A program made the translations under genes and the position numbers. Below, piece by piece: positions 26,208 to 37,300 of a stretch of 64,000 nt of DNA. Each line of letters begins with the position of its first letter. Within the stretch, counting starts at the first letter, position 1. Below the pieces are notes generated by a model. The model saw nothing but the letters and a program-made list of their open reading frames with translations. It searched no databases and had not been told where the DNA came from. The stretch comes from Spongiibacter sp. IMCC21906 (lineage in GTDB: Bacteria > Pseudomonadota > Gammaproteobacteria > Pseudomonadales > Spongiibacteraceae). The stretch spans positions 1,131,001 through 1,195,000 of the forward strand of contig NZ_CP011477.1 in NCBI RefSeq assembly GCF_001010805.1. Direction: 5' to 3'.

Positions 26208-27077
26208 TTAGTCGAGCTTGTTCAGTAAACGATCCAGAGAAAGTTCAAACGCTTCTGGATTTTCTTCTTGAATATAATGCCCCGCTTTAGAAATCATCTG
26301 TACCCCGGCATCCGGAAAATGGCCTAGCCAGCGTTGTATCGCTGCTTTATCGCAAATCGGGTCTTTGCCAGCAAAAATAAACTCCACAGACGTTCCTTTT
26401 AGCTTGCCAAGATCTGCCTCTAAGGTTTTTAGCCATGGGTTTGCGGCGACAATTTGATACGGAAATACCGCCGTACCTTCTCGTGATTGCGGAGTAGGGA
26501 AGGGCGCGGTGTAAGCGTGGAATATATTGGGCGCGCGCATTGGTTTACAAAACAGGCGGGTGATGTATTTAGCAAAAATATTGTGCTTACGAATGATGTT
26601 TTGTGAAAACCGATTGCCCAGTGCCTTGGAGAACAATCGCATGACCGGGGCGGTTGTTTCCCATGCCCAGGTGTTGCTAATGACCAGTCCGGCAATGCGC
26701 TCGGGGTGGCGGGTGGCGACACTTAAGCTGGTAGGGCCGCCCCAGTCTTGCATCACCAGAATAAAATTATCTAATTGTAAATGATCGATTAAAAAAGCCT
26801 CTAGCCATTCCGCGTGTTCCTGGGGTGTGTAGCCGTAACCTTGTGGGTGGTCGGACATGCCAAAGCCAGGTAAGTCGTAGGCAATGCATCGGCACTTGCC
26901 AGCCATTAGCTTGATGATCTTCCGATACAGGAAAGACCATGTAGGATTGCCATGGCACATTACCACGGGAACGCCGCTGCCTTCGTCAATGTAATGCATG
27001 TTGACGCCATTGCGATTGTACCAGTGACTTTTGAAAGGGTACTCGATGGGGTCAACTTCAAATTTTCGGGTGGCCAA
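26208..27077 (-). CDS. Haloalkane-dehalogenase-like alpha/beta-hydrolase
   Basis: The 289-residue protein has the dehalogenase core: HGNPTWSFLYR, the nucleophile D111 in QDWGG, and H267 in KAGHYIQEENPE. The halide-stabilising pair N44 and W112 is present. The likely acid is D239 (FAGKDPICD), after strand seven. That Asn-Trp pair combined with the late acid is the HLD-III pattern of haloalkane dehalogenases, which turn halogenated alkanes into alcohols, halide and a proton. Activity on epoxides or esters instead cannot be excluded. The start is a TTG with AGGAG seven bases upstream. Cytoplasmic, apparently monocistronic. Confidence 0.85.
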   Translation of the reverse strand: MATRKFEVDPIEYPFKSHWYNRNGVNMHYIDEGSGVPVVMCHGNPTWSFLYRKIIKLMAGKCRCIAYDLPGFGMSDHPQGYGYTPQEHAEWLEAFLIDHLQLDNFILVMQDWGGPTSLSVATRHPERIAGLVISNTWAWETTAPVMRLFSKALGNRFSQNIIRKHNIFAKYITRLFCKPMRAPNIFHAYTAPFPTPQSREGTAVFPYQIVAANPWLKTLEADLGKLKGTSVEFIFAGKDPICDKAAIQRWLGHFPDAGVQMISKAGHYIQEENPEAFELSLDRLLNKLD

Positions 27078-27268
27078 GTTTATTCTCCTGTTGATGGGGT
27101 CGCGGTATTTTTATCATTAAAGCGGCGCTGCAAAACCAGTGGCTAGCCACGTATCTAAACATTTTTATTTACTGCTAGATAATTTTCTTGAACATAAGTT
27201 GCTATTCGGTTTCTATCGATATCGGCTTTTTTACTCTGCCTGAGTTGCGACTAGTGTGAGGTTGTTTA

Positions 27269-30200
27269 TTGCCATATCGAGTCGTGAAAAGGCTGTTGAC
27301 TTCGTTGCGCCGCAGCCTGACTGTACTGGGTCTGCTGCCATTCAAACCAAAGGCTTTTGTTGTGTCTACCGTATTATTTCGTTTGTTATCGCTGGTTTTG
27401 TTGCTATCGCTGCTGCCAATGGCTGGGGCGGAAGCGCAGACTGGTGCGTTTTCGTTGCCGAATATTGGCGACCTGCAAAAGAAGTTGTCTGGGGCAGGCC
27501 CTGAGCAAGGTGACAGCCAGAGTGAGAGCAAAAGTGACAAGCCTGGGGGGAATACGCCCGAACGAGAACAGCTTGAGCAAACCCTGGCGCTGCGCCAAGA
27601 GATTGAGGCTAATCGAGAGCAAATAGAATCACTGAATGCACGCAAACAGCAGGCGCCGATGGAGCGTAACCGTTTGCAGAAGCAATTGAATCAAGCGCGT
27701 CAGGATCGGGAGCGGGACTGGCAATCTAGATATCAGGGACTGTCACTGGAGGCGCTGGGCGAGGCGCTGGGCCAGCAATTGGATGCTCTGGAAGAGAACC
27801 AGCAAACACTGGCCAAGGTGAGTGGTGAGCTGACTCGCGCGCAGACCTTGCCTGAACGCGCCCAAAGCACGATCAGCGATAGCCTTGCGCGTACTGACGA
27901 CATACGCCGACGCCTTAACCAGGAAAATGAAGCACTAGCCGACGTTGAAGAGACGCAGTTGCGCACTGAATTGATTGCATTGGAGGTTCGCATCGAGCTG
28001 CGTAACCAAGAGTTGTCTGTTGCCAGCACACTGGAAGAGCTGGCACGCCTGCGAAAGCGGATACTGGAAGCCCAAACTCAAGTGATACAAGCGAGACTGG
28101 ATGCGTTGCAGTCGATGATACACGAGCGCCGGGACGAATCACTCAGCGCGGAGATCGGCAGCGATCAACTTGATCTGTCTGAGTCGTTGGCTGGCAACCC
28201 AAAGCTGAAAGCGGCGCGGTCAGCTAATGACGAGCTGCGTGAGCAACTTAAAAATACGGCCAATGATGTCAGTACTTTGATCCGAGAAGTGATTGATGCA
28301 GAGACGTTGCTGGATCGAACCCGAGCGCTATCCAGTACCGTCAATGACCAGATTCAGATGCTCGATGGCAGCTTACTGTTGTCGCGTATTCTCTATGAGC
28401 AACAGAAAAGTCTGCCTCAGTTTAAAGCCCGGGAAGGTCTAGAAAAACAAATCACCGAGGCGCGGTTAATACGGTTCGATATTAGACAAAAGCTTCAGGA
28501 GCTAGAGAGCCAGAACACTACCTTGGCCGATAACCTCGATCTTGACGAGGAGCAGCAACAGCAGTTGCGAAACGGGCTGCAACGCTTGGCAGACAACCGG
28601 GTGGATTTGCTCAACCAGCTGGATCAAGAGCTGGGCCGAAAATTGAATATCCTGGTGCGGCTCAATCTCTCTCAGGAACAGTTAAGCAAGTTGACCAACA
28701 GCTTGCATAACGCCATCTCCGAGCAGACATTTTGGATGCCCAGCACGCAACCACTGTCCTTGACTTGGTTTGTGGCGTTTCCCGGTCAAGTGGTGAAGCA
28801 AGTCGAATCAGTGCCCTGGCAACGCATGAAGGAAAATGGGATAGAGATAGTCCAAGAAAAATGGCATTGGCTGTTTTTGCCGATCATTCTAGCCAGTGGC
28901 TTGTTATTATTACGGCCGCGTTTGCACAGGCAAATAAAAGCACTCAACGGTGACATTGGCTATTTAAGACGAGACAGCCAGCGCCACACTCCCTTGGCTA
29001 TTTTCTACACTGTAATACTGTGCGCTCCCGGCCCACTATTGTTGAGCCTGCTGGGCTGGGAGCTGTGGGTACAATCTGGCACCTTGAGTACGGTACTGGG
29101 CGCGGCACTGGTGAAAATTGCCTTGCTCTGGCTGGTGTTTGAATTGTGCTATCGACTGCTGGCGGGCGATGGTATCGCTCAACGTCATTTTAGTTGGAGC
29201 GTCGATAGCAATCGACAATTACGCCGACGGTTGTTGGCGGTTGGCTTGACCATGGTGCCGATGACGCTGGTGATTGCCTTTGGTCAAGAATGGCCTGCCC
29301 AATTAAGCAATGATCGTATTGGCCTGGTAACCATTGTGGCAGGGTTGGTGGTGATTGGCGTGATGCTGACGCGTGCCGTGCTTGCCTATCCGGTCCAGAA
29401 TCACTCCCGTACTTTGCGTTCTGGCGCAATCTGTTTAAGCGCAGGGATTCCGCTGGTGTTGGTGGGCTTGATTGTGGTGGGTTATTACTTCACATCGGTA
29501 CGTCTTTCTGGCCGGATGATCGATACCTTTTACTTCGCCTTGTTGTGGCTGTTGGTTGACGCCACTGCGGTGCGGGGTTTGGCTGTGGCAGCGCAGCGTC
29601 TGGCCTATAAGCGCGCTGTAGCAGAGCGCAAAGCAGAGCCTAAAGATACCGTTGAAGGTGTCGAGGTTGAGGAGCCTCAGCTGGACTTGCATCAAGTTAA
29701 CCAGCAATCGCTGCGACTGCTGCGCTTAGGGTTGTTGGTATTGTTTGGTGTGTTGCTTTACTGGGTGTGGGCAGATGTCATTAACGCCTTTTCTTACACC
29801 AATACCATTGTGTTGTGGGAAAGCACCGAAGGCAGCGGAATCAATGCCACTACCTCTCCGATTAGTTTGGGCGACGTAATGACGGCGCTGGCGATTGGTG
29901 TCGGCACCGTTATTTTGGTTGGTAACCTGCCGGGCTTGCTGGAGGTATTGCTGTTATCGAGGCTCAGTCTTAAGCAGGGCGCTAACTACGCCATTACCAC
30001 GTTGCTTTCTTATACGATTGTGGTGATTGGGGTGATCATCACCTTGGGTGCGCTGGGCTTGTCTTGGAGCAAGCTGCAGTGGTTGGTGGCGGCGCTTGGC
30101 GTGGGCCTTGGTTTTGGTCTGCAGGAAATTTTCGCTAATTTTATTTCGGGCATTATCATTCTGTTCGAGCGGCCTGTGCGCATCGGTGATGTGATCACCA

Positions 30201-30751
30201 TTGGTGAATTGTCCGGCACCGTTAGCCGCATCCGTATTCGCGCCACTACTATTATCGATTTTGACCGCAAAGAAATTATTATTCCCAATAAAGTTTTTGT
30301 TACCGAGCGCCTGGTAAATTGGTCGCTGAGCGACACGGTAACCCGGGCAACACTCAAAGTGGGTTTTGCCTATGGCTCCGATCTACAAGATTGTCACGAT
30401 GTGTTGGCTAAGGCTGCGGCAGATAACGCTCGTGTTTTACGGGATCCAGAACCGCTTATTCTCTTTATGGCTTTCGGTGCCAGCACCTTAGACCATGAGC
30501 TCCGCGTCTATATTGGCGAAATTGGCGATATTTTATTTGCTATCAATGAGCTGAACCGGGCGATTGATGCCAACGCCCGGGAGCTTGGCGTCGAAATTGC
30601 CTTTAATCAGCTCGATATCCATTTGCGCTCCACCGCCGAAGGCGTTTCTCTCAATGGCGTCACGACAGAAGCTGAAAGCCAATCTACGGCTCATTACCAC
30701 GATGAGCAAAAGGCGTCATCACGCTCTGCGCCAGGCGAGGGCGATGACTAG
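27269..30751 (+). CDS. mscK: MscK/KefA-type large mechanosensitive channel
   Basis: The 1160-residue protein has the layout of E. coli MscK/MscM: signal-like hydrophobic N-terminus (about 30-55), a long periplasmic coiled-coil region (about 85-460, Gln/Glu/Leu/Arg-rich), about eight extra transmembrane helices (530-830), and a C-terminal MscS pore and beta domain. The MscS signature GFGLQEIFANFISGIIILFE and the beta-domain piece RPVRIGDVITIGELSGTV are clear. It opens on membrane tension and releases solutes, often K+-sensitive. The start is a TTG with TGTGAGG upstream; the GTG at 27284 is the alternative. It is monocistronic. Confidence 0.9.
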   Translation: MPYRVVKRLLTSLRRSLTVLGLLPFKPKAFVVSTVLFRLLSLVLLLSLLPMAGAEAQTGAFSLPNIGDLQKKLSGAGPEQGDSQSESKSDKPGGNTPEREQLEQTLALRQEIEANREQIESLNARKQQAPMERNRLQKQLNQARQDRERDWQSRYQGLSLEALGEALGQQLDALEENQQTLAKVSGELTRAQTLPERAQSTISDSLARTDDIRRRLNQENEALADVEETQLRTELIALEVRIELRNQELSVASTLEELARLRKRILEAQTQVIQARLDALQSMIHERRDESLSAEIGSDQLDLSESLAGNPKLKAARSANDELREQLKNTANDVSTLIREVIDAETLLDRTRALSSTVNDQIQMLDGSLLLSRILYEQQKSLPQFKAREGLEKQITEARLIRFDIRQKLQELESQNTTLADNLDLDEEQQQQLRNGLQRLADNRVDLLNQLDQELGRKLNILVRLNLSQEQLSKLTNSLHNAISEQTFWMPSTQPLSLTWFVAFPGQVVKQVESVPWQRMKENGIEIVQEKWHWLFLPIILASGLLLLRPRLHRQIKALNGDIGYLRRDSQRHTPLAIFYTVILCAPGPLLLSLLGWELWVQSGTLSTVLGAALVKIALLWLVFELCYRLLAGDGIAQRHFSWSVDSNRQLRRRLLAVGLTMVPMTLVIAFGQEWPAQLSNDRIGLVTIVAGLVVIGVMLTRAVLAYPVQNHSRTLRSGAICLSAGIPLVLVGLIVVGYYFTSVRLSGRMIDTFYFALLWLLVDATAVRGLAVAAQRLAYKRAVAERKAEPKDTVEGVEVEEPQLDLHQVNQQSLRLLRLGLLVLFGVLLYWVWADVINAFSYTNTIVLWESTEGSGINATTSPISLGDVMTALAIGVGTVILVGNLPGLLEVLLLSRLSLKQGANYAITTLLSYTIVVIGVIITLGALGLSWSKLQWLVAALGVGLGFGLQEIFANFISGIIILFERPVRIGDVITIGELSGTVSRIRIRATTIIDFDRKEIIIPNKVFVTERLVNWSLSDTVTRATLKVGFAYGSDLQDCHDVLAKAAADNARVLRDPEPLILFMAFGASTLDHELRVYIGEIGDILFAINELNRAIDANARELGVEIAFNQLDIHLRSTAEGVSLNGVTTEAESQSTAHYHDEQKASSRSAPGEGDD

Positions 30752-31350
30752 AGGACTCGAATCCATAACTTGCCCCTCATCTGTCATGGTTCTCAGTGAA
30801 ACCTGGTTTACCTGCTTTTCTTAAATAGAGCCGCTGCCTGAATTCTGCGGTTGGAGTGAGCTGATTTTGTAAGGCCTGAATACAGTATTCGAAAATATTT
30901 ATCGTGGCATTGCTCATCAGCGTCTGCTTATTTTTTGTGATGACCGAGATCACCTTGGCAAGAAATTTGTAGCGGCTGGTATTGTTCTGATATCAAACAG
31001 GTTTTTATACCCTATCCCTATCCCTATCCCTATCCCTATCCCTATCCCTATCCCTATCTTTGTCTCGCCTCTTGGGGACGTTCCAGTGTGTCTCTTGGGT
31101 TGTTGTTCTTTTGCCGTGGCCATGCATAACGAAATTGTCATCAATTGTTAACACTGTAATGGCTTAATCGCGTGTAACATATTTACCCCTATCAGGGATT
31201 GTGTTTCTTAGTGTAACAATTTGCGTCAGGATAGCGCCCGCAGTCCTTTCTTTGGGTGTGAAAGCCATCGGTTTACGTCGGATTGCGGCACCACGCTGTG
31301 ATGTAAGAAGCACAGGTTTTCATCAGCCCCACCCTTCGGAGGCCAAATAA
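30752..31350. other. Long intergenic region holding a hexamer repeat
   Basis: No gene is supported in these 599 bp. The only open frame of note (minus strand, about 30950-31144) is produced by the hexamer repeat, which reads as alternating Gly-Ile. The part closest to 31351 has a good ribosome-binding sequence (GGAGG) for the TPR gene. Confidence 0.5.
31010..31057 (+). repeat. Simple sequence repeat, eight perfect CCCTAT units
   Basis: CCCTAT is repeated eight times without error, with a partial unit on the left. It lies 260 bp after mscK and 294 bp before the TPR gene. A length-variable tract in this place could alter promoter spacing for the downstream gene. Confidence 0.93.
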
Positions 31351-32190
31351 ATGAAGTATTGGAATTCGGGTAAACAACGGTTGTTAATATTGACCGGGTT
31401 GGCTTTTTTGAGTGGCGGAAGCTTGGCTGAAACGGCCCTCTATCAAACGGATCATAAGCTCGCTGCTAATTATCAGCTTGTAGCCGAGGAGCCTGGTGAA
31501 TCGTATATGCGACGTGGTCATGCGCTGCGTCACGCAAATAACTGGCGCGGCGCGCTGCAAGAATATCAAGCGGCCCATGATGTCAGTCCAAATTTACATG
31601 AAGCGTTGTTTTGGCAGGCAGAGGCGTTACTAAAGTTGAATAACATCGCGGCTGCGCATGAGCATCTTCAGCGCTTCTTACAGAAGGTGCCGGGTTCTGC
31701 TAAAGGCTGGATGTTAATGGCCGCAGTGTGTAAAGCACAAAAAGATTATTCGGCCGGAGTCTATGCCCTTGAGCAAACGATACGGCTGGATGATAACGCG
31801 CCGTTAAAAGCGTTTTTGAATCGAGCGTACCTGCAAGTGAAAGCGGGCGAAAAAGTAAATCGTATTTTCTTTGGCTTAGATCAAGCCCTCATTCGCTTCC
31901 CCAATAATGTTGCTGTGCTCAACCGAGCCATTGCGCTTGCTGGAGATCATCAAGCGTGGGCGCGGGCTGATTTTTACTGGCAGCAGGTGCCCGCAGAGGT
32001 TCAACAGCAAGCGAATTGGCTACTGCGCCGCGCCCAAATGAGTGCCGCGAGGGGCGACGAGCGCAATGCAGAGGAGTATGCCAAAGAAAGCTTAAGCGCT
32101 TGGCAAACCCTTCCTAAAACAAAGCAGAAAAGTGCAGCCATGCGAGAGTTGAAGGGCCGCATTGATAGTGTGTTAGTGGCGCAGGAATAG
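31351..32190 (+). CDS. Exported TPR-repeat protein
   Basis: The 279-residue protein has a signal peptide (ending SGGSLAE) and at least four tetratricopeptide-like units: RRGHALRHANNWRGALQEYQ (about 55-74), EALFWQAEALLKLNNIAAAHEHLQ (about 90-113), a unit at 125-145 and one at 175-205. TPRs mediate protein contacts; nothing indicates the partner. The start has GGAGG nine bases upstream. It stands alone downstream of the CCCTAT tract. Confidence 0.78.
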   Translation: MKYWNSGKQRLLILTGLAFLSGGSLAETALYQTDHKLAANYQLVAEEPGESYMRRGHALRHANNWRGALQEYQAAHDVSPNLHEALFWQAEALLKLNNIAAAHEHLQRFLQKVPGSAKGWMLMAAVCKAQKDYSAGVYALEQTIRLDDNAPLKAFLNRAYLQVKAGEKVNRIFFGLDQALIRFPNNVAVLNRAIALAGDHQAWARADFYWQQVPAEVQQQANWLLRRAQMSAARGDERNAEEYAKESLSAWQTLPKTKQKSAAMRELKGRIDSVLVAQE

Positions 32191-32356
32191 TGGGTGGTTA
32201 CAGCTTTGCTCAGTTAGTTGCGCTAAAAAGTGGAGTAAACTCGGGATGCTGTTACGCAACGCCAAGCTGAACGGGGCGCCTGTAGAAAGTACCTGGCGCC
32301 GGTTGCAGGTGATCTGATTCCGACAAGTTAATTGATCGGATAATTTGAAAGACGCT

Positions 32357-33430
32357 TCATCCCGGGTAAGAGTGAAAGCGGATTTTTTGGTCTATGGGGA
32401 CGGCAAAAAGTTTGCCTGACTTGTGACGATATAGGTTGTAGCCGTTAAACGTACCCATGGGGTAAAGTTTGATGTTGGTATCACTTTCTCTGCTGGCACT
32501 GACCATTACATTAACTTCGTCCTCAGCAGCTTCATAATCGACGGCAGTACGGCTGTCATTTAGGTCAAGTAGTAAGAGATTGGCAATTTGCTGGGCGCCG
32601 ATCTCGAGCGTTGTTTTTAAGTTCTCGGTGGTCCACGGCTGTTTGCTGGTGTCTGCAAGTTGCGGTGAGTCGATAATCTGCTTTTTGAACCGTCTTATCT
32701 CCTTGGTCATTTTTTTCTTGAAATACTTCAGTTCTGATTCGTTGTACTCCCTTTCATTCACCTGTGCTTCGTATTTGGCTTTAATGGCGGCGATCATAGG
32801 CGCTGCTTCGGCCGGGGTGATAAAAGGGGCGTCTGGACGGTGAATGGCAGATTGATAACGGTAGTTGTTGCTGAAGAGAGGCTTTTTCTGGTCCACATCA
32901 GATTTGCGATAGAGTGACGCGATTAGGTCGATATAGATTGCATCGGCCTTCGGCGAAAAGGCGTAGCTGGGACGCAATACCAGTATGCCTTTGTTTGGAT
33001 GGTGGCTAATAAGCTGAGGCACATCAATTGTTTCTGCATCTGTTATTGTCTGGAAGTGGCTGATGGTGGTCCAAGACAGGCTTGCAAGTGCTTGCTGCAT
33101 CGTTTTACTGAGGGCGCTGACAAAATCGTAACCCAATAACTTATCTCGCTGTTGCTCGGCAGCTGCCTCCGCATTTTTCGCGCGGTAAGCGTTAACGGCG
33201 CCGTCGATGGCTGTTGTTAATACCATGCCGAGGGGGCCTGTTTGTGGGTTGTAGGGCATGAAACTAACGGCATGATGACTGCCAATTTCTGGTTGAACGA
33301 CATGGTTGACAACATACAGAGATGACAGCTCCTGTCGAGATTGAGGTGTGAGCTGAGCTTTATAGGTGGAGGCGCATCCTGCGAGCAAGGTAAGGCACGC
33401 TAGTATAACTGTGCTAAGGGAACGGTTCAT
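32357..33430 (-). CDS. Lipoprotein of unknown function
   Basis: The 357-residue product has a lipoprotein signal ending LLAGC (C19). The mature part is soluble, with a helical Lys/Glu-rich stretch (about 225-260, EREYNESELKYFKKKMTKEI) and the sequence ILVLRPSYAFSPKADAIYIDLIA in the centre (about 155-177). The C-terminus (TFNGYNLYRHKSGKLFAVPID) is reminiscent of small envelope lipoproteins, but I cannot name a family. It is monocistronic and converges on the TPR gene across 166 bp. Confidence 0.68.
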   Translation of the reverse strand: MNRSLSTVILACLTLLAGCASTYKAQLTPQSRQELSSLYVVNHVVQPEIGSHHAVSFMPYNPQTGPLGMVLTTAIDGAVNAYRAKNAEAAAEQQRDKLLGYDFVSALSKTMQQALASLSWTTISHFQTITDAETIDVPQLISHHPNKGILVLRPSYAFSPKADAIYIDLIASLYRKSDVDQKKPLFSNNYRYQSAIHRPDAPFITPAEAAPMIAAIKAKYEAQVNEREYNESELKYFKKKMTKEIRRFKKQIIDSPQLADTSKQPWTTENLKTTLEIGAQQIANLLLLDLNDSRTAVDYEAAEDEVNVMVSASRESDTNIKLYPMGTFNGYNLYRHKSGKLFAVPIDQKIRFHSYPG

Positions 33431-34319
33431 TCCTTGAGTTCCTTATTTTTTGTGCGATGTTGGTCAAGCTGACGGTCGAATTTTAACCGCAAGAGTATAG
33501 GTGCGTTAATTTGTGCGGTAAAGGTACCGGTTAGAGAATGTTCATTGCTTTGTTGCGGGGCTTTCGTTGTCATGAGATGTGGAAAGTAAGACGGGGAAGA
33601 TGACTATGCTTATTACGGGCCGGGTTTGCTGAATACAATTAGCCCAACCGGGTGACCACTTATCGCTCAAATTGTATCGCTGTTTATCTCAAAAATTTTT
33701 GACAGTAGGGGGTGGGGTGAGAGCCGGAATTCAAGTTGTGACAGAGTGTTCGCCGCTGCTTCAATTAAATTTGGCAATAGCCGTTTCCCCATCGCGAAGT
33801 AGTGTGATTCTCCCCTAAATGCATTTTCGTAATACTGAGGAGGAAATGCTGGCGCAGGAAATGACAAAATTAACTAGGTGAGCTTTGTGGATATGGCGGT
33901 CAAATTTTGAATTGTTTTGCGAATCGCCATCAGAGATACCTGCGGCATGTTTGATTTTGTCTTATGCAGCTTGATTCTGACGGCAGGTAGCCTGTGCTGG
34001 ATTTGTGTTGTTTTTGGAGCTCAGTCTGACGGTTGTTCCAATAAAAATATTAGGAAAGTGTGCTGTTTTAACGTGACGTTTACTTACACCTCGATATATA
34101 GGTGGGCATTGCTTTAATTCGATGAACTTCATCGTCCGGATGTGTCTGAATTCAGAAGTGGGGTGCCAAGATTTTAGCTCGCCCAAGCTCTTGCACCGAA
34201 AACTCAGCCTATCAGCTACACTCTGAATGGGCTGACACAATTCTGTCGTGCCATCGTGTCAGCATTGTAATAACAGCAGACAGGTACGACGCCAGATAAT
34301 AAGGACGGTGAAGCCAACC
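33431..34319. other. Long intergenic region upstream of glutamate dehydrogenase
   Basis: These 889 bp contain no supported gene. A 66-codon minus-strand frame at 33667-33867 has no ribosome-binding site and no recognisable sequence. The region is AT-rich and may hold long regulatory leaders for gdhB or remnants of a lost gene. Confidence 0.4.
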
Positions 34320-37300
34320 ATGACAACGCTGAATACCCGCCAGCAGCTAATTAAACGCATCCACCGCATCAGCGATAAACAACTTGCCAGTGCCGACGAG
34401 AAAAACTTTAAAGCTTTTGTTGAGCAGGTTGTTCATGTTCATCCTGACGATGACCAGCTGGGTTGGGAGGCGGAAGCTAACTTCGGCATTCTCTACGGGC
34501 TCTATCGTTTTGCCAGCCAGCGTCGAGATGATGGCCCGCTACTCAAGGTGTTTAATCCCGACCTCGAAAGTGACGGCTGGGCCAGTAAGCACAGTGTGGT
34601 GTACTACTGTCAGCGGGATATGCCGTTCTTGGTGGACTCCCTGCGCATGGCCCTTAATCGGCTGGGGATGAATATTCATCTGTTTGAGAGTTCCTTACTT
34701 TGGGCTGTGCGGGACGACAGCGGTGTGCTTCAGGCCACGACGGGTAAGCAGGCGGGGGGCGCCCAGCGAGAAAGCATCGGTTACATCATCATCGATCATT
34801 GCAGTGATGCGGAGCAGCTCAGCGACATTAGCAAAACACTGCGGGATGCGCTGGAGGATGTGGCGCTGGTGGTGGGTGATTTTCAGCCGATGCTTCAGTG
34901 TCTGGATAATTGTATTACCGAAGTGTCCTCTCTCGGTGGCAATCATGCCGAGGAACTGGCATTTTTAGAGTGGTTGCGAGACGGCAATTTTACTTTTTTG
35001 GGCATGGCCGAATTTCGCTTGGGAGACACTCCCGACGGCACCACCATCAGTGAGGAGGCCGACGCCCGTTTGGGTTTAATGAAAAATCGTGAACCACTTA
35101 AGCCAGCACAGTTGGCGCAGCTGTGTGATGGCTTTGGTAATTTCTATAAAGCCGAACCGGCGTTGGCCTTTACCAAGACCGCCCAGAAATCTACCGTGCA
35201 TCGCGCAGTTTATGCCGATTACATCATTATTAAACGCTATAACTCCGAGGGGAAGGTCATTGGCGAAACCCGGGTGTTGGGCCTGTATACCTCGGGGATG
35301 TACTTCCAAAGTATTGATCGCATTCCGCTGCTGCGGGCCAAAGCGGCGTGGTTGGAGGAGCGTTCGCAACTGGATAATGCCAGCCACAATGGCAAAACCT
35401 ACAAAGCCATTATCGAGCGTCATCCGCGCGATGAGATGATTCAGGCGAGTCACCAAGCGCTGCAAGATACTCTGCTGGGCATTTGGAAAATCTACGAGCG
35501 CCGGGCGGTGCGACTGTTTATTCGCATCGATACCTTTGAGAAATTTGTCAGTTGTATTGTGTATCTGCCTAGAGAGGCGGTGCGAATGGAACGTCAAATT
35601 GAGCATTTGCTGGGAGCGGCGCTGGATACCCGGGATTGCGATATCACCACCCAGTTTATGGCCGAATCGGTGTTGGCAAGAATCCACTTGATCTATCGGG
35701 TTTCTAACGACCGCTTTCGCAGTCTGGATCGAGAGGCACTGGAAGCCGATATTTGCGATTTGACCCGGGACTGGAACCAACGCTTTAGCGAAATCTGTAT
35801 AGAACGGTTTGGTGAGGAACGAGGTCGGCAGCTGGCCTATCGTTATCAAGGTGCGTTTCCGTCAGCCTATCAAGACCGGTTCACACCCATGCTGGGGGTG
35901 AGTGACCTAGAGCTTTGTACTCAGCTTCACGACCGGGACGACATCAGTATCAGTCTGTTTCAAGAAGTGGGGGCCGACCGTAAATCGCTGCGTCTCAAAC
36001 TGTTTCACCGGGAAGAGTCTCTGCAACTCTCCGATGTTATGCCGCTGCTGGAAAATATGGGCTCACGGGTATTGGTGGAGCACCCCTTTCACATCTGTCC
36101 CGTTGGTGAAAGTGATATCTGGATGCATGACTTCAGCCTGGAGCACGATATCGACAATGGTATGGCGCTGAATATCGATGTAGTGGGAGAGACCTATCAG
36201 GATGCGCTGCGGGCGATCTGGAAGGGCCGGGCAGAGAACGACACCTTCAACCGACTGGTTTTTGGTGCCCGGTTGGACTGGCGTTCGGTGGCCTTGATCC
36301 GGGCTTATGCCCGCTACCTCAAGCAGCTGGGCAGCCTGTTCAGTATGGAGTTTGTGGCCTCGGTGCTGTGCAGCCATGTGGAAATTTGCCGGGACCTGAT
36401 GGCACTGTTTCGCTGCCTGTTTGACCCCCGGCGCTCCGAGAACAAACAAGGTGACCGGATAAAAAAACTGCGTCAGCGGATACTGGATGGTTTGGATTCG
36501 GTGCAGAACCTCAACGAAGATCAGGTACTGCGTCAGTATCTGGCGGTGATTGACGCCACCCTGCGGACCAATTTTTTCCAGATAGACGATGAGGGTAATT
36601 ACCGGGAATGTATCGCGTTCAAAATTAATACCCGCAAACTGGACTTTGCCCCTGAGCCTCGCCCCGAATTTGAAATTTATGTGTTTTCACCCCGGGTGGA
36701 AGGGGTGCATCTGCGTGGCGGAAAAGTGGCTAGAGGTGGCATTCGCTGGTCTGACCGGCTGGAGGATTTCCGTACGGAAATTCTTGGCCTGGTTAAAGCT
36801 CAGCAGGTCAAAAATGCGGTGATTGTCCCCACCGGTGCCAAAGGGGGTTTTGTGGCTCGACGAGGTTCATCTCTCACCACGCGAGAAGCGTTTCAGGCCG
36901 AGGGCATCGCCTGCTACCGTCTTTTTATCAGCAGTTTATTAGACATCACCGATAACCGAGTAGGCGACAAAGTAGCGCGACCAGAAGGGGTGGTCTGTCG
37001 GGATGATGAAGACCCTTATTTGGTCGTCGCCGCAGACAAGGGTACGGCGACATTCTCGGATATTGCCAATGAGATTGCGGCCCAGCACCAGTTCTGGTTG
37101 GGGGATGCCTTTGCCTCGGGTGGCAGCAACGGTTATGACCATAAAGCCATGGGCATCACGGCCCGAGGTGCTTGGGTGGCGGTGCAGCGGCACTTTCGGG
37201 AGTTGGGCGTTAATGTGCAAGAGCAGGACTTTACGGTGGTGGGCATTGGCGATATGGCGGGGGACGTGTTTGGTAACGGTATGCTGTTATCAAAACATAT

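Noticed and set aside
31010-31057. CRISPR-like or telomere-like array
   Set aside because: Six-base units without spacers are a simple sequence repeat, not CRISPR; a telomere is not plausible inside a gammaproteobacterial chromosome between intact genes.
30950-31144. Minus-strand frame with Gly-Ile repeats
   Set aside because: It is a by-product of the CCCTAT tract; no ribosome-binding site and no composition of a real protein.
33667-33867. 66-codon minus-strand frame upstream of gdhB
   Set aside because: No ribosome-binding site, no recognisable family and no neighbour supporting it.
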